From NCBI RefSeq assembly GCF_007741495.1, contig NZ_CP036262.1, positions 5,704,001 to 5,768,000 of the forward strand: 64,000 nucleotides of DNA. Direction: 5' to 3'. The notes below the pieces were generated by a model. The model had not been told where the DNA came from. It searched no databases and was given only the letters and a program-made list of their open reading frames with translations. Position numbers and translations under genes: made by a program. This DNA is from Roseimaritima multifibrata. Lineage in GTDB: Bacteria; Planctomycetota; Planctomycetia; Pirellulales; Pirellulaceae. The number at the start of each line of letters is the position of its first letter. Positions within the stretch are counted from its first letter, which is position 1. This document shows positions 8,819 through 17,746 of the stretch, one piece after another.

Positions 8819-10999
8819 TTGGAAATCCTGAGCATTGAATGCACCACCTGCGGAAGCCGGCTAAAGGTCCGCGACCCTAGCCTGATCGGACAGATCATCT
8901 CGTGCCCAAAGTGCGGCGGAATGGTCGAAGTTGCCGCACCACCCACCGGAGACCTGCATCCTGGACCTCCGGAACCTGGGCCTCCAGAACCTGGGCCATC
9001 GGAAACTGACGAAACGTCGTCCGATTCCAACCAGAGAATCTCGGTGGGCCCCGATGGAACCGTCGACAGCCAAGCACTCACCCAAGAATCGCTGACCGCA
9101 GGAAGCTTCACCGACGGGGCAGAGCAGGGGAGTGACGCGGAATCGCCCAGCGGTCGCTTGCCGGGGCCTGACGAATTCGCCGCGGGTCCCGTCTTCGACG
9201 ACGAAGGACTTCCCCCCCAAACGCAGGCGGACGAAAATCCGGCAGAACCAAGCCGACTGGATGCGGCCGCCTTTGCCCAAAGTGCCGCCAGCCGCAAAAC
9301 TCGCCAAGTCGCGATGATCAGCGCTTTATCGTTTGTCGGTTTGGTCGTTTCGGTCATCGCATTCACAATGTTCGTTCATTGGTGGCAAGCGGAAGAAAAC
9401 GGTCCGGCGGTCGCAGGGAATTCTCCCGCCACCGATCCTTCCGCCCCGGACGCCAGCGATGCCCCCACACCCTCGTTAGCCCCCGACGCCGCGGCAGCAA
9501 ACGCCCCTGAACCAGACGGCTCCGCACCCGACGCGGGGGATCCTCGCAACCAAGATCCAACCGCACCGGCGGCTCCCGACTTAAGCCCGCTCCCCCCCGA
9601 AACAATGCCTGCCGAGGAGCCCGATCCGATCACCCCACCGGCGGCGTCTCCCGCGGCAACCGCGCCTGTCGAACCAATTCCTGGAGAAATGCCAGCGACA
9701 GATACTCCCGCAGGGGACCAAGCGTTACTCGATTCGATGATTGGGAATCCGGTTTTAGGGGCGAACGACGCCCCCGCGGCGACTGCGAACAACGGGGAAG
9801 AACTCCCCGAGGAACTGAAACGCTGGACGAATATCTTCAGCGTCGATCAAGACCGTGCAGCGAACCAAACCAACCTTCCCGCACCTCCGACTTTGGAGCA
9901 GGTGGAACTGGACATGCCCGCGATCGCCGCCGCCAGCAACCTGGAAGCGGTCGAGCAAATCGAAGTCGAATCGTGGTTGGAACGCCGCCTAGCTGCCGAC
10001 CCTCAACCAGCACCGCTGGTCCGCTGGGTCCAGCTCCTGTCACAGCTTTCCAGCGTCCCAATCGGGATCGACATGGTTTCCCTGGATGCCGCCGGGATCG
10101 ATCCGCTTCAGCCGGTAACCCCGCCTAGCGGCTGGACAACCGCCAGTGCGATCCTGGACAACTTAACCGCCCAACTGGGCTGTGAAGCGGAGCGAAAAGA
10201 GCACGTCGTCGTGATCCGTGCTCCCGACGCGGCGATCCAAGCGGCACTTGCCCCTGCGTTGCTGGTCGACGATCTGATCGATCCGCCCAACGACGCCGCC
10301 TCGGCGAACAACGCATTCCTGGAATCGGCGGTCCGCCGCCTCGCCGACGCCCCGACCGCTCGTTTGGTGCTGGACGAAAAGCCAAGAATCGAAATCGAAG
10401 GGGCCTCTTCCCCTCAATTGTGGATGGCGACACTGACCCTGGAATCGGTTCGCTTGGCCAGAAAACTCCCGCCACGGCTTCCTCCGGCTCGTTCAACCCG
10501 ATGGCTGGTATCCCCGGCCGCCCCTGAATGGCCTCCGATTGAAGGGCAAAAATCGATTGCACCGCTGGACCAACCGCGTTCGGCGATCGATTTACTAGTG
10601 GAAATCAGCCAAGCAAACGGGGCACTTCCCCTGATCAATTGGTCCGATGCCCTTCCACGAGGCCTAGCCCCCAGCAGCGGAGCGATGCCGTGGTTAGCCG
10701 AAACGGACGGTAAACAGGCCGTCCACAATCTCCTGGATCCCTACCAACTGAAGGCCTGGAATGTCGGCAACGGACTGTGGTGGATCGGTTCAGAAACGAC
10801 CTACGACGTCTCCGAGGTATTCGCTTACGCACCGCTGGATCCCAGCAAATCACGGGCAATTCTAGAGCGAATGGCGGCGTCGCTGGACGTCCCGTCGGCC
10901 GACGCGCTGCACGTCGCCGTCGACCCCACAAGCAAGCATCTAATCAGCCGAACCCCCCGTTTCATCGCCCGCCAAATCCCGAAACTGATCACTCCTTAA
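8819..10999 (+). CDS. Zinc-ribbon, Pro/Ala-rich single-pass membrane protein, unknown function
   Basis: A 726-residue protein read from a TTG at 8819. No ATG gives the N-terminal zinc ribbon (CTTC near residue 8 and CPKC near residue 29), and GGAAA precedes the TTG, so this start is favoured. Order of parts: zinc ribbon (1-40), acidic Pro/Gly-rich linker, one transmembrane helix (about 165-187, ISALSFVGLVVSVIAFTMFV), a long Ala/Pro-rich low-complexity segment, then a globular C-terminal half without a recognised domain. The layout of a cytoplasmic zinc ribbon, one membrane helix and an extracytoplasmic domain is common in planctomycete proteins of unknown role. Confidence 0.72.
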   Translation: MEILSIECTTCGSRLKVRDPSLIGQIISCPKCGGMVEVAAPPTGDLHPGPPEPGPPEPGPSETDETSSDSNQRISVGPDGTVDSQALTQESLTAGSFTDGAEQGSDAESPSGRLPGPDEFAAGPVFDDEGLPPQTQADENPAEPSRLDAAAFAQSAASRKTRQVAMISALSFVGLVVSVIAFTMFVHWWQAEENGPAVAGNSPATDPSAPDASDAPTPSLAPDAAAANAPEPDGSAPDAGDPRNQDPTAPAAPDLSPLPPETMPAEEPDPITPPAASPAATAPVEPIPGEMPATDTPAGDQALLDSMIGNPVLGANDAPAATANNGEELPEELKRWTNIFSVDQDRAANQTNLPAPPTLEQVELDMPAIAAASNLEAVEQIEVESWLERRLAADPQPAPLVRWVQLLSQLSSVPIGIDMVSLDAAGIDPLQPVTPPSGWTTASAILDNLTAQLGCEAERKEHVVVIRAPDAAIQAALAPALLVDDLIDPPNDAASANNAFLESAVRRLADAPTARLVLDEKPRIEIEGASSPQLWMATLTLESVRLARKLPPRLPPARSTRWLVSPAAPEWPPIEGQKSIAPLDQPRSAIDLLVEISQANGALPLINWSDALPRGLAPSSGAMPWLAETDGKQAVHNLLDPYQLKAWNVGNGLWWIGSETTYDVSEVFAYAPLDPSKSRAILERMAASLDVPSADALHVAVDPTSKHLISRTPRFIARQIPKLITP

Positions 11000-11019
11000 A
11001 AAAGGGGCCAAGGGGCACA

Positions 11020-11049
11020 TTGACAGATCGATGGGTTGGATTCTACTAT
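11020..11049 (+). promoter_or_regulatory. Putative sigma-70 promoter for rpmF-fabD
   Basis: TTGACA at 11020 and TACTAT at 11044 are 18 bases apart, close to the vegetative consensus, and lie 91 bases before rpmF. No start site has been measured. Confidence 0.55.
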
Positions 11050-11139
11050 ACCGGGCCTGACCGTCCCTTCGGGCCCCTGGTCCGTTGAGGATGTGTCGCC
11101 TCACCAATCCATTTTTACTGGCACGTTGAAAGAGCTTCG

Positions 11140-11322
11140 ATGGCTGTCCCAAAACGTAAACACTCGAACAGTCGTACTAACAAACGCCGCAGTCACGATC
11201 GTTTGACCCCTCGTCAACTGACCTACTGCCCTCAGTGCAGCACGGCCGTTCCTACCCATGTTGTGTGCCCAAAATGTGGCCTTTATCAAGGCCGCACCAT
11301 GGTCGAATCTGAGCAGCAGTAA
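11140..11322 (+). CDS. rpmF: 50S ribosomal protein L32
   Basis: A 60-residue basic protein beginning MAVPKRKHSNSRTNKRRSH, the signature of bacterial L32. Two CxxC pairs (CPQC and CPKC) form the zinc-binding version. It is a structural component of the large ribosomal subunit. rpmF directly upstream of fatty-acid synthesis genes is a widespread bacterial arrangement; here it is followed after 46 bases by fabD, so co-transcription is likely. Confidence 0.97.
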   Translation: MAVPKRKHSNSRTNKRRSHDRLTPRQLTYCPQCSTAVPTHVVCPKCGLYQGRTMVESEQQ

Positions 11323-11368
11323 TTCGAACCCCCTCGGCTGACTCAGACACACTTCTGACGGACTGGCG

Positions 11369-12304
11369 ATGACTCTGGATGTACAAAAAGTCGGCCTGCT
11401 GTTCCCTGGACAGGGAGCACAGAATGCTGGCATGGGGAAATGGCTTTACGATACGTTTCCAGCGGCTCGTGAACTATTTCTGAACGCGGCAGATATCCTC
11501 GGATACGACCTGGCAGCGATCTGCTTCGAAGGCCCGACGGAAAAACTGAACGCGACCCAATTTTCACAGCCCGCTCTGTTCGTCACCGGCATGGCGGCCG
11601 TCGAAGGGCTCCGTGAACGCCACCCTGAACTGCTCGAAAAGGTTACCTGTACCGCAGGTCTAAGCCTGGGTGAGTACACGGCGGTATGTTTTGCTGGCGG
11701 CCTAAGCTTTGAATCCGCACTGCGACTGGTTCAGCGACGCGGCGAAGCGATGCAGGCCGCCGCGGACGAAGTCGAAAGCGGAATGGCAAGCGTCCTGGGC
11801 CTGGACCTGGAAACACTGACCGCCGTCTGCGAAGCGACTCGCCACGAAGACGAAATCCTGCAGCCCGCAAACCTGCTCTGCCCAGGCAACATCGCGGTTT
11901 CCGGACACCTGTCCGCACTAAGCCGCCTGGAAGAAACCGCCAAAGAAGCAGGTGCGTCGCGAGTAATCCCGCTGGCGGTTGCCGGGGCTTTTCATACCCC
12001 GCTGATGCACCCAGCCGTCAACGGACTCCGCGAAGCCCTCTCGGCAACCCCGCCGATGGACACGCCGCTGCCGGTTTACTCCAACGTCGATGCCCACCCG
12101 CATCAAGACGGCTCGGAAATGCACCAACTGCTCGCGGAACAGGTCACCGAACCGGTCCTCTGGGAAGCGTCGATCCGCCGGATGATCGAAGATGGCGTGG
12201 AAGGCTTTCTGGAACTGGGAACGGGACGCGTCCTTCAAGGGACCATCAAACGAATTGAACGCCGTTTCCCCATGGACGGATTTGGTGACAACCCTGGAAA
12301 CTAG
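11369..12304 (+). CDS. fabD: Malonyl-CoA:ACP transacylase
   Basis: A 311-residue cytosolic enzyme that moves malonyl from CoA to acyl carrier protein at the start of type II fatty acid synthesis. The FPGQGAQ motif is at residues 12-18, the nucleophile Ser99 lies in GLSLGEY, and the catalytic His209 lies in GAFHTP. Its length is typical. It is followed by fabG, acpP and fabF on the same strand. Confidence 0.96.
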   Translation: MTLDVQKVGLLFPGQGAQNAGMGKWLYDTFPAARELFLNAADILGYDLAAICFEGPTEKLNATQFSQPALFVTGMAAVEGLRERHPELLEKVTCTAGLSLGEYTAVCFAGGLSFESALRLVQRRGEAMQAAADEVESGMASVLGLDLETLTAVCEATRHEDEILQPANLLCPGNIAVSGHLSALSRLEETAKEAGASRVIPLAVAGAFHTPLMHPAVNGLREALSATPPMDTPLPVYSNVDAHPHQDGSEMHQLLAEQVTEPVLWEASIRRMIEDGVEGFLELGTGRVLQGTIKRIERRFPMDGFGDNPGN

Positions 12305-12356
12305 AGGGCATGTCATCCAAGAACCATCTTTTTCTGCCCCCAAGAGACACTGAAAT

Positions 12357-13115
12357 ATGCAATTGTCCCTCTCCGTCGACCTGAAAGACCAGACCGCGAT
12401 CGTCACGGGTGCTTCCCAAGGCCTTGGCAAATCGGTTGCCCTTGCCCTAGCCGCCAATGGCGCCCACGTCGCCTGCCTCGCTCGTAACGCAGAAAAACTT
12501 GCTGCGACGGTCGAAGAGATCACTCAAGCGGGCGGATCGGCCGAGGCAATCGCCTGCGACGTCACCGACCGCGAAGCGACCGCTGCGGCGATCGCCGGAG
12601 TCCACAAGAGAACCGGACGCTTGGACATCTTGGTCAACAACGCTGGCATGACTCGCGATAAACTGCTCCGAGGCATGTCGGACGAGGAATGGGACGACGT
12701 GATCGCCGCTAACCTGACCAGCTGCTTCGTTGCCTGCCGAGCCGCAGCGACAATCATGCGTCGAGCCAAATACGGGCGGATCGTCAACATGGCCAGCATT
12801 TCCGGAGTCATCGGGAACGCGGGACAAACCAACTACTCGGCCAGCAAAGCGGGCATGATCGGGCTCTCTCGATCCCTCTCGCGTGAACTGGCCAACCGCG
12901 GAATCACCGTAAACTGCGTTGCCCCTGGTTTCATTGCCAGTGACATGACCGCTAAATTGGGCGACGTGGTGATGGGTGAAGTCCGCAAACAGATCCCAGC
13001 GAACCGCGTCGGTGAGCCAGAAGATGTCGCTGCGGCGGTCCTTTTTCTTGCCAGCCCAGCGGCCGGATACATCACTGGACAGACCCTTATTGTCGATGGT
13101 GGGATGTGCGGCTAA
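12357..13115 (+). CDS. fabG: 3-oxoacyl-ACP reductase
   Basis: A 252-residue short-chain dehydrogenase that reduces 3-oxoacyl-ACP with NADPH. The Rossmann motif TGASQGLG is at residues 17-24, NNAG at 94-97, the catalytic Tyr160 and Lys164 are in the YSASK motif, and a Ser lies in MASISG. The ending [12 protein letters not shown] is typical of FabG. It starts 52 bases after fabD. Confidence 0.95.
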   Translation: MQLSLSVDLKDQTAIVTGASQGLGKSVALALAANGAHVACLARNAEKLAATVEEITQAGGSAEAIACDVTDREATAAAIAGVHKRTGRLDILVNNAGMTRDKLLRGMSDEEWDDVIAANLTSCFVACRAAATIMRRAKYGRIVNMASISGVIGNAGQTNYSASKAGMIGLSRSLSRELANRGITVNCVAPGFIASDMTAKLGDVVMGEVRKQIPANRVGEPEDVAAAVLFLASPAAGYITGQTLIVDGGMCG

Positions 13116-13222
13116 GGCTTTCCTTGGTATGAAAGCCCCACACAAAAGCCTTCAGAGAGCCCTTGCAAATGAAAAACGGGGATTTTTCACGGTTATTCAT
13201 GCCGCAGCAGGCTCTCAGTGTA

Positions 13223-13252
13223 TTGACGCCTTTTACACGCATCCCCTATCTT
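13223..13252 (+). promoter_or_regulatory. Putative sigma-70 promoter for acpP
   Basis: TTGACG at 13223 and TATCTT at 13247 are separated by 18 bases, within the 243-base gap between fabG and acpP. A separate promoter would fit the high expression normally needed for acyl carrier protein. Confidence 0.4.
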
Positions 13253-13358
13253 TTCGAGCTACTTGGTTTGCAGTGCCGGTCGCATTTCGCTTCTGACACC
13301 CACGGCCATTAGAGAACACTTACCGCTTAAACGAAATCGTTTTCAGGAGAATGGGCCC

Positions 13359-13604
13359 ATGGCTTCGGTTGAAGAACGGGTTGTCGACATTGTTGCCGAG
13401 CAACTTGGTGTTGAAAAAGACAAAATCACGCGAGAAACCTCGTTTGTCAATGATCTGGGTGCCGACTCGCTCGACACCGTTGAATTGGTAATGGAACTGG
13501 AAGAAGAATTCGATATCAGCATCCCTGATGATGCTGCCGAAAAAATCCAGAAGGTCGGTCAAGCGATCGAATTCATTGAAAAAGAAAAAGGGGACGACGC
13601 GTAA
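13359..13604 (+). CDS. acpP: Acyl carrier protein
   Basis: An 81-residue acidic four-helix protein that carries the growing acyl chain on a phosphopantetheine arm attached to Ser37 in [12 protein letters not shown]. The start MASVEERV is preceded by AGGAGA at eight bases; the open frame extends further upstream but without a better start. An inverted repeat, GACGCG-TAA-CGCGTC, straddles the stop codon. fabF follows after 142 bases. Confidence 0.96.
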   Translation: MASVEERVVDIVAEQLGVEKDKITRETSFVNDLGADSLDTVELVMELEEEFDISIPDDAAEKIQKVGQAIEFIEKEKGDDA

Positions 13605-13614
13605 CGCGTCTCCC
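13590..13614 (+). repeat. Short inverted repeat over the acpP stop codon
   Basis: GGGACGACGCG and CGCGTCTCCC pair around the TAA stop. There is no long T run, so it may be a weak terminator or an RNA-stabilising hairpin. Confidence 0.35.
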
Positions 13615-13746
13615 ATATCTTTCTATGTACTTGTCACCGCCCCTGCCCTCCGACAGTTGTGCTCAGCTCTTCTTGAGCGACAGCAATCTGGATGGGTCTC
13701 GGGCGGTTTGTTTTTCCCAACCTTAGATTGCTGTTGAGGGTTCGTG

Positions 13747-14988
13747 ATGAAGCGGCGTGTGGTCATCACCGGTACCGGTCTTGTCACCCCCTTGGGCGAC
13801 GACGTAGGACAATTCTGGTCCGATCTGGTTGCTGGAAAAAGCGGCATTCATAATCTAACAATGCTGGACACCTCTGGTTTCAAAATCAAAATCGGTGGAG
13901 ACATCCCTGAATTTGATCCCAGTGTCGTTGCTGACAGCAAAGAAGCCAAACGCCTCGACCGCTTCTCGCAGTTCGCGATGTTCGCGGGCACGCGAGCCGT
14001 CGAACAAACGGGCCTCCAATTCGAATCCGAAAATCGCGAACGATGCGGAGTCATTCTCGGCTCCGGTATCGGCGGCCTTTGGGAAATTGAAGCCCAAATG
14101 GAACGGATGCTGTTCAAAGGGACCGACCGTGTCAGCCCCTTCACCATCCCAAAAATGATGCTCAATGCAGCCGGTGGGAACATCGGTATCCAGCACGGCC
14201 TGCGAGGCCCCAACTACAGCGTCGCCACCGCCTGTGCCAGTGCAACCAACGCGATGGGGGATGCCCTCCGCAGCATCCAGTACGACGACACCGATATTGT
14301 GATCACCGGTGGTAGCGAAGCGGCCATCACCCGCATGGGCTTGGCCGGCTTCCAAAACATGAAAGCCCTCTCGTCCCGCAATGACGACCCGCAACGGGCC
14401 AGCCGACCCTTCGATTCCCAACGCGACGGCTTTGTCCTTAGCGAAGGAGCCGGCCTGTCGGTTTTCGAAGAACTGGAACATGCACAAAATCGTGGTGCCG
14501 ACATCATCGCTGAAGTGATCGGATTCGGTTGCAGCTGCGACGCGGGCCATATCACCCAGCCCGACCCTCGAGGCGCCGGTGCAGCCCAGGCAATGCGAAT
14601 GGCCATCCAAAACGCCGGGATCGACCCAGTGGATGTCGATTACGTCAACGCCCATGGCACCAGCACCCCGTTGGGCGACAAAGCCGAAACCGCTGCGATC
14701 CACGCAGTCTTTGGGGACCACGCAAAACAGCTTTCCATCAGCAGCACCAAAGCGGCCATCGGGCACTCCCTGGGAGCCAGCGGTGGAATCGAAGCGATCG
14801 TCACCGCACTGACCCTGAAGCATGGCGTCGTCCACCCAACGATCAACCTGACCGACCCCGACCCAGCCTGCGACCTCGACTACACCCCGAACGAAGCCCG
14901 CGAACGTTCGGTCAAAATCGGGATGAGCAACAGCTTCGGCTTCGGCGGCCACAACGCCTGCATCGTGCTAAAACGATACGACGGCTAA
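13747..14988 (+). CDS. fabF: 3-oxoacyl-ACP synthase II
   Basis: A 413-residue condensing enzyme that elongates acyl-ACP with malonyl-ACP. The Cys-His-His catalytic set is intact: Cys163 (ATACAS), His303 (NAHGTSTPLGD) and His340 (AIGHSLGASG), at the same numbers as the well-studied E. coli enzyme. A GTG directly before the ATG could also start translation; ATG with upstream GAGGG is preferred. It is last in the rpmF-fabD-fabG-acpP-fabF run. Confidence 0.97.
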   Translation: MKRRVVITGTGLVTPLGDDVGQFWSDLVAGKSGIHNLTMLDTSGFKIKIGGDIPEFDPSVVADSKEAKRLDRFSQFAMFAGTRAVEQTGLQFESENRERCGVILGSGIGGLWEIEAQMERMLFKGTDRVSPFTIPKMMLNAAGGNIGIQHGLRGPNYSVATACASATNAMGDALRSIQYDDTDIVITGGSEAAITRMGLAGFQNMKALSSRNDDPQRASRPFDSQRDGFVLSEGAGLSVFEELEHAQNRGADIIAEVIGFGCSCDAGHITQPDPRGAGAAQAMRMAIQNAGIDPVDVDYVNAHGTSTPLGDKAETAAIHAVFGDHAKQLSISSTKAAIGHSLGASGGIEAIVTALTLKHGVVHPTINLTDPDPACDLDYTPNEARERSVKIGMSNSFGFGGHNACIVLKRYDG

Positions 14989-15031
14989 AGCCCGATCGGA
15001 CTGCCACCCAAAAACAGTCCGCCCGCATCTA

Positions 15032-15071
15032 GTCTCGACAAGCTGTCAGCACAATCGACAGCCTGCGAGAC
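15032..15071 (+). terminator. Inverted repeat downstream of fabF
   Basis: GTCTCG...GCTGTC pairs with GACAGC...CGAGAC about 44 bases after the fabF stop. It has no T run, so the terminator role is tentative. Confidence 0.35.
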
Positions 15072-15148
15072 CGGAGTCCAACGATGTCGACCAAAGGGGC
15101 AGGGCAGTAATCAACAGCGCGGCATTCGCGTCATAATCCAAGCACAAC

Positions 15149-15223
15149 AGGCATTTTCCTGCCCCCATCTTCTTGCCAACTTCGACCGAGAACATGGCCC
15201 AAAAATGAGGGCAGGAAGACTAG
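15149..15223. repeat. Small hairpin repeat (MITE-like), copy 1
   Basis: Two arms of about 23 bases, TTTTCCTGCCCCCATCTTC and the reverse complement of a TCTTCCTGCCCTCA sequence, flank a short loop. A related hairpin lies at 17412-17486. It has the look of a mobile intergenic repeat. Confidence 0.55.
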
Positions 15224-15283
15224 AAGAAAAGGATGCCGAGACCAATCCTACGGGCGTCGACAAACTACGCCTGCAACGGATTG

Positions 15284-15889
15284 CTATGCCTTCTTCGAGC
15301 CCAAGCCTGGCTTTTCTTCGCGGACAAGCATGTCCATGAATTTTGCAAATCGCCTCTGTCTGGTTTCGGGTTTCTTCGCACTCGTCAATCCATGCGCGAT
15401 GACATAGCGACTCGATTTATTAAGCGTTTCAAAAAACTGCTTTGCCTCCGGCTTCCCCTCCAGAGCTGCCAGAAAATCCGCCGGCACTTCCATTTCACTT
15501 GCCACATAGGCTTTCTCCCACCGGCCGTCCGCTTTGGCGGCACGAACATGCGTCAGCCCTGCCTCCATCATCCGGCCTTCGCGCATCAATCGCTCCACAT
15601 GCTCTCGGTTCCTTTTTGACCAGCTGCTTCGCGTCTTCCTTGGAGTGACCCGCTGCAGATAGGCTTGCTCATCGATGGACTTTCTGACGCCATCGATCCA
15701 GCCCCAGCACAGCATCTCAATCACCACATCGTCCCAAGTCACGCTCGGAATCCCAGTCCTCTTCTTAAATATCTTCACCCACAGTTCACTTTCGGAGGCA
15801 TGATTCACCTCAAGCCAGCGACTGAGATCTTTCGGCGATGCGAAGGAAATGATTCTCGCAGGATCCGGTTCAGGCATGGAGCTAGACAC
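15284..15889 (-). CDS. YdeI/OmpD-associated family protein
   Basis: A 201-residue protein with the family's N-terminal pattern (SPKDLSRWLEVNHASESELWVKIFKK), the WDDVVIEMLCWGWIDGVRKSID core and the YLQRVTPRKTRSSWSKRN segment. The family is widespread and poorly understood; some members are named bacteriocin-protection proteins, but no biochemical role is established here. ATG at 15889 is used; an ATG four codons later is possible. It lies just left of the cassette array and does not look like a cassette gene. Confidence 0.82.
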   Translation of the reverse strand: MSSSMPEPDPARIISFASPKDLSRWLEVNHASESELWVKIFKKRTGIPSVTWDDVVIEMLCWGWIDGVRKSIDEQAYLQRVTPRKTRSSWSKRNREHVERLMREGRMMEAGLTHVRAAKADGRWEKAYVASEMEVPADFLAALEGKPEAKQFFETLNKSSRYVIAHGLTSAKKPETRQRRFAKFMDMLVREEKPGLGSKKA

Positions 15890-15902
15890 ACTCGGGAAGA
15901 AA

Positions 15903-15982
15903 GTTGGTCGTCACACGACGGCGAACCACGACGTAACGTTTACGGAAAAACGTCACCGACTCTCAAGTGCATCACAAAGTTC
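15903..15982 (-). repeat. attC-like site 1 (degenerate)
   Basis: GGTCGTCACACGACGGCGA on one side and a GTGCATCACAAAGTTCCC arm on the other recall the better attC-like sites but with several mismatches. It would mark the left end of the array. Confidence 0.4.
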
Positions 15983-16029
15983 CCACAGAGGGGCTTATTG
16001 CACAACAAATGATCCGCCAGTCGCATCGG

Positions 16030-16225
16030 CATTACATGCCCTAAACATAGGCGACGAATTGGGACCGAGCAACGACACCAAGTCATAGAGCAGCGACAAC
16101 ACGCATCAATGGCGACCGCGCATCACCAGTCGTATCATTCGCGCAGATTAGCGTTATTCGCGGGCAAAAAAATGCGCGCAAAACTGCCCGCTAAGATCGC
16201 TAATCTGCGCGAATGGATGCGCCAA
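16030..16225. repeat. Long-hairpin cassette repeat, copy A
   Basis: Non-coding stretch between attC-like sites 1 and 2. Its core, 16136-16216, is a long imperfect palindrome with arms of about 30 bases (ATTCGCGCAGATTAGCG and complement). The left flank shares GCCGAGCAA, CCAAGTCAT and CAACACGCATCAA blocks with copies at 18426 and 22514. Confidence 0.7.
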
Positions 16226-16259
16226 CGCGACTAAACCCAAAACAATCGAATCCAGCAAG

Positions 16260-16332
16260 AACGTTGGCGACAGTTGATCATCCACTTCAAAACGACCGAA
16301 TGCGCCCGCCTGGTTGCATCAGATGGCCATTC
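16260..16332 (-). repeat. attC-like site 2 (shortened)
   Basis: Begins AACGTTGGCGAC and ends GGTTGCATCAGATGGCC, as in the site at 34360, but lacks the GATCAGCCGG block of the inner arm. It belongs to the cassette with the genes at 16424 and 16657. Confidence 0.55.
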
Positions 16333-16423
16333 CCGACCTCACCAAATCGGGTCAATCTTTGAATTTTGAAAATGATCGCAAAGGACTCGAAATCCTTAGA
16401 CCACAAAATTGCTTGAAGCAACA

Positions 16424-16660
16424 CTAGGTCCTATTGCGTCTGCGTTCCTGTCCGATTTTTGCAGCAGCATACAGCCAAAATGGAGCTATCACGATACAGC
16501 CAAACGCCGCAATCCCGCCCCCAACCATGCCTGCACGCTCAGCCTTGTTGCGATTCGATCCACTGGAATTATAGATCAGAGCAATTGATCCGATGCCAAA
16601 CACGACCGTAACCACCAAGACAATTGCTGTTGCGATCAGCGGAGCTTTAAGACGTTTCAT
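16424..16660 (-). CDS. Small two-helix membrane protein, cassette gene
   Basis: A 78-residue protein starting at MKRLKAPLIATAI, whose ATG overlaps the TGA stop of the upstream gene (ATGA), implying translational coupling. Two hydrophobic helices (residues about 7-28 and 45-67) leave a basic C-terminal tail (KIGQERRRNRT). The family is not recognised. It shares a cassette with the gene at 16657. Confidence 0.6.
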   Translation of the reverse strand: MKRLKAPLIATAIVLVVTVVFGIGSIALIYNSSGSNRNKAERAGMVGGGIAAFGCIVIAPFWLYAAAKIGQERRRNRT

Positions 16661-17073
16661 TGTATCGTAGAACCGTTTGGGAGATGAGGGCAACCGTCCG
16701 CATCAGGTTTCAACAATCGAGCACCACACCCATGGCAACAAACATCCGAGCGTAGCACTGCACCACAGTTCCCGCACGTCGGAACGGTGTCGTCGTACGA
16801 GCCAGAGATTCGGCCAGCGTAATCCAGCCCGACGATTCGTTTTTGCAGGCGGATCAGTTCAGCGAGTGAACGAAGCAGTAACCAATTCAGAAACGAACCA
16901 ATTGCGACGGAGAAAAAAAGCAAGAATCCAGCAACATCGGCGAACAAAATGATTCCAAGCGATGCCAGCCCGCCAAGCACCAATGTAAGCAAGGCCGTAA
17001 AGTCAAGGATCGTTTCAAGTCCAGTGCCGTTAAGCCGTCGGCGTTTCGGAATCGGCGTGGCGGTAAGTTCCAT
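16657..17073 (-). CDS. Two-helix membrane protein with C-terminal zinc ribbon, cassette gene
   Basis: A 138-residue protein with two membrane helices (about 24-46 and 50-70) followed by a cytoplasmic-like domain holding CGNCG and CCHGCG pairs, typical of a zinc ribbon. No family recognised. Its stop overlaps the start of the small gene at 16424, so the two probably work together. The basic PKRRR near the N terminus suggests the first helix inserts with its start inside the cell. Confidence 0.62.
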   Translation of the reverse strand: MELTATPIPKRRRLNGTGLETILDFTALLTLVLGGLASLGIILFADVAGFLLFFSVAIGSFLNWLLLRSLAELIRLQKRIVGLDYAGRISGSYDDTVPTCGNCGAVLRSDVCCHGCGARLLKPDADGCPHLPNGSTIQ

Positions 17074-17411
17074 AAAGAATCAGATTGAACGAGTGGCTAA
17101 AGGGGAAAGGTGCAGCAACAGGACAGTGTTCCAGTCGAATCCGACAACGATTGCCGATGCGCCCAAATGAATCGAGACGATCAACAAAGCCCTGGATGAT
17201 TGCGAGGACATCTGATTATAGATGCCTGATAGCACACTCCGCTAATTGGCGTCGCCACCTGCCGGGCAGTCATCTGAGGCGACGTCCCCAGATCAAATCA
17301 ACGATTTGTGGATACGAGCTAAGCATAATGGTTCTTGCGGTATGCCAGTGTTGCGAACGAATCACCAAGCCGGCTGACCGAAGAGGAACCGACCACCAAT
17401 CGACCATGACT

Positions 17412-17486
17412 GGAATTTTCTTGCCCCCATCTTCCTGCCAAACCCTACCGAGCAAATGGCAAGAAAATGGGGGCAAGAAGATGCAC
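17412..17486. repeat. Small hairpin repeat (MITE-like), copy 2
   Basis: Arms TTTTCTTGCCCCCATCTTCC and the complement of a TCTTGCCCCCATTTTC sequence surround a loop of about 23 bases. It matches copy 1 at 15149 and directly abuts the right half of the long-hairpin repeat (copy D). Confidence 0.6.
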
Positions 17487-17655
17487 GCAAAATTGCCCGC
17501 TAACATCGCCAATCGACGCGAATGGATGGGCTAGGTTTCCCGAGCCAGAAACGAACGATGACAACCTTAAAAGCTGCAGGGGACACTGAACCAAAAGAAC
17601 CGATCGACGACGGAGAGTTTTGAAGGACAGCATGGACGGTGCATCAACCGGCAAG
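17483..17655. repeat. Long-hairpin cassette repeat, copy D (right half only)
   Basis: From ATTGCCCGCTAACATCGCC through AAGAACCGATCG and CCGGCAAGAACG this matches the right half of copies B and C. The left hairpin arm is absent and replaced by the MITE-like hairpin. Confidence 0.55.
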
Positions 17656-17746
17656 AACGTTTCGGTTCACGCTGCCGGGAGAGGGCATTGCCGAGAGAAG
17701 CGAGTCAGACGGGTCTATTCCGGCTCGCGTTCACCTGTTGGTTAGC
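17656..17746 (-). repeat. attC-like site 3
   Basis: AACGTTTCGGTTCACGCTGCCGG pairs imperfectly with CCGGCTCGCGTTCACCTGTTGGTT. The stop codon of the gene at 17731 lies inside it, as is usual for cassettes. Confidence 0.72.

Noticed and set aside
13855-14952. 365-codon minus-strand frame opposite fabF
   Set aside because: Shadow of fabF, which has all catalytic residues and normal length.
17225-17280. GGCGTCGCC...GGCGACGTC inverted repeat as a further attC site
   Set aside because: Lacks AAC/GTT end triplets and the usual inner arms.
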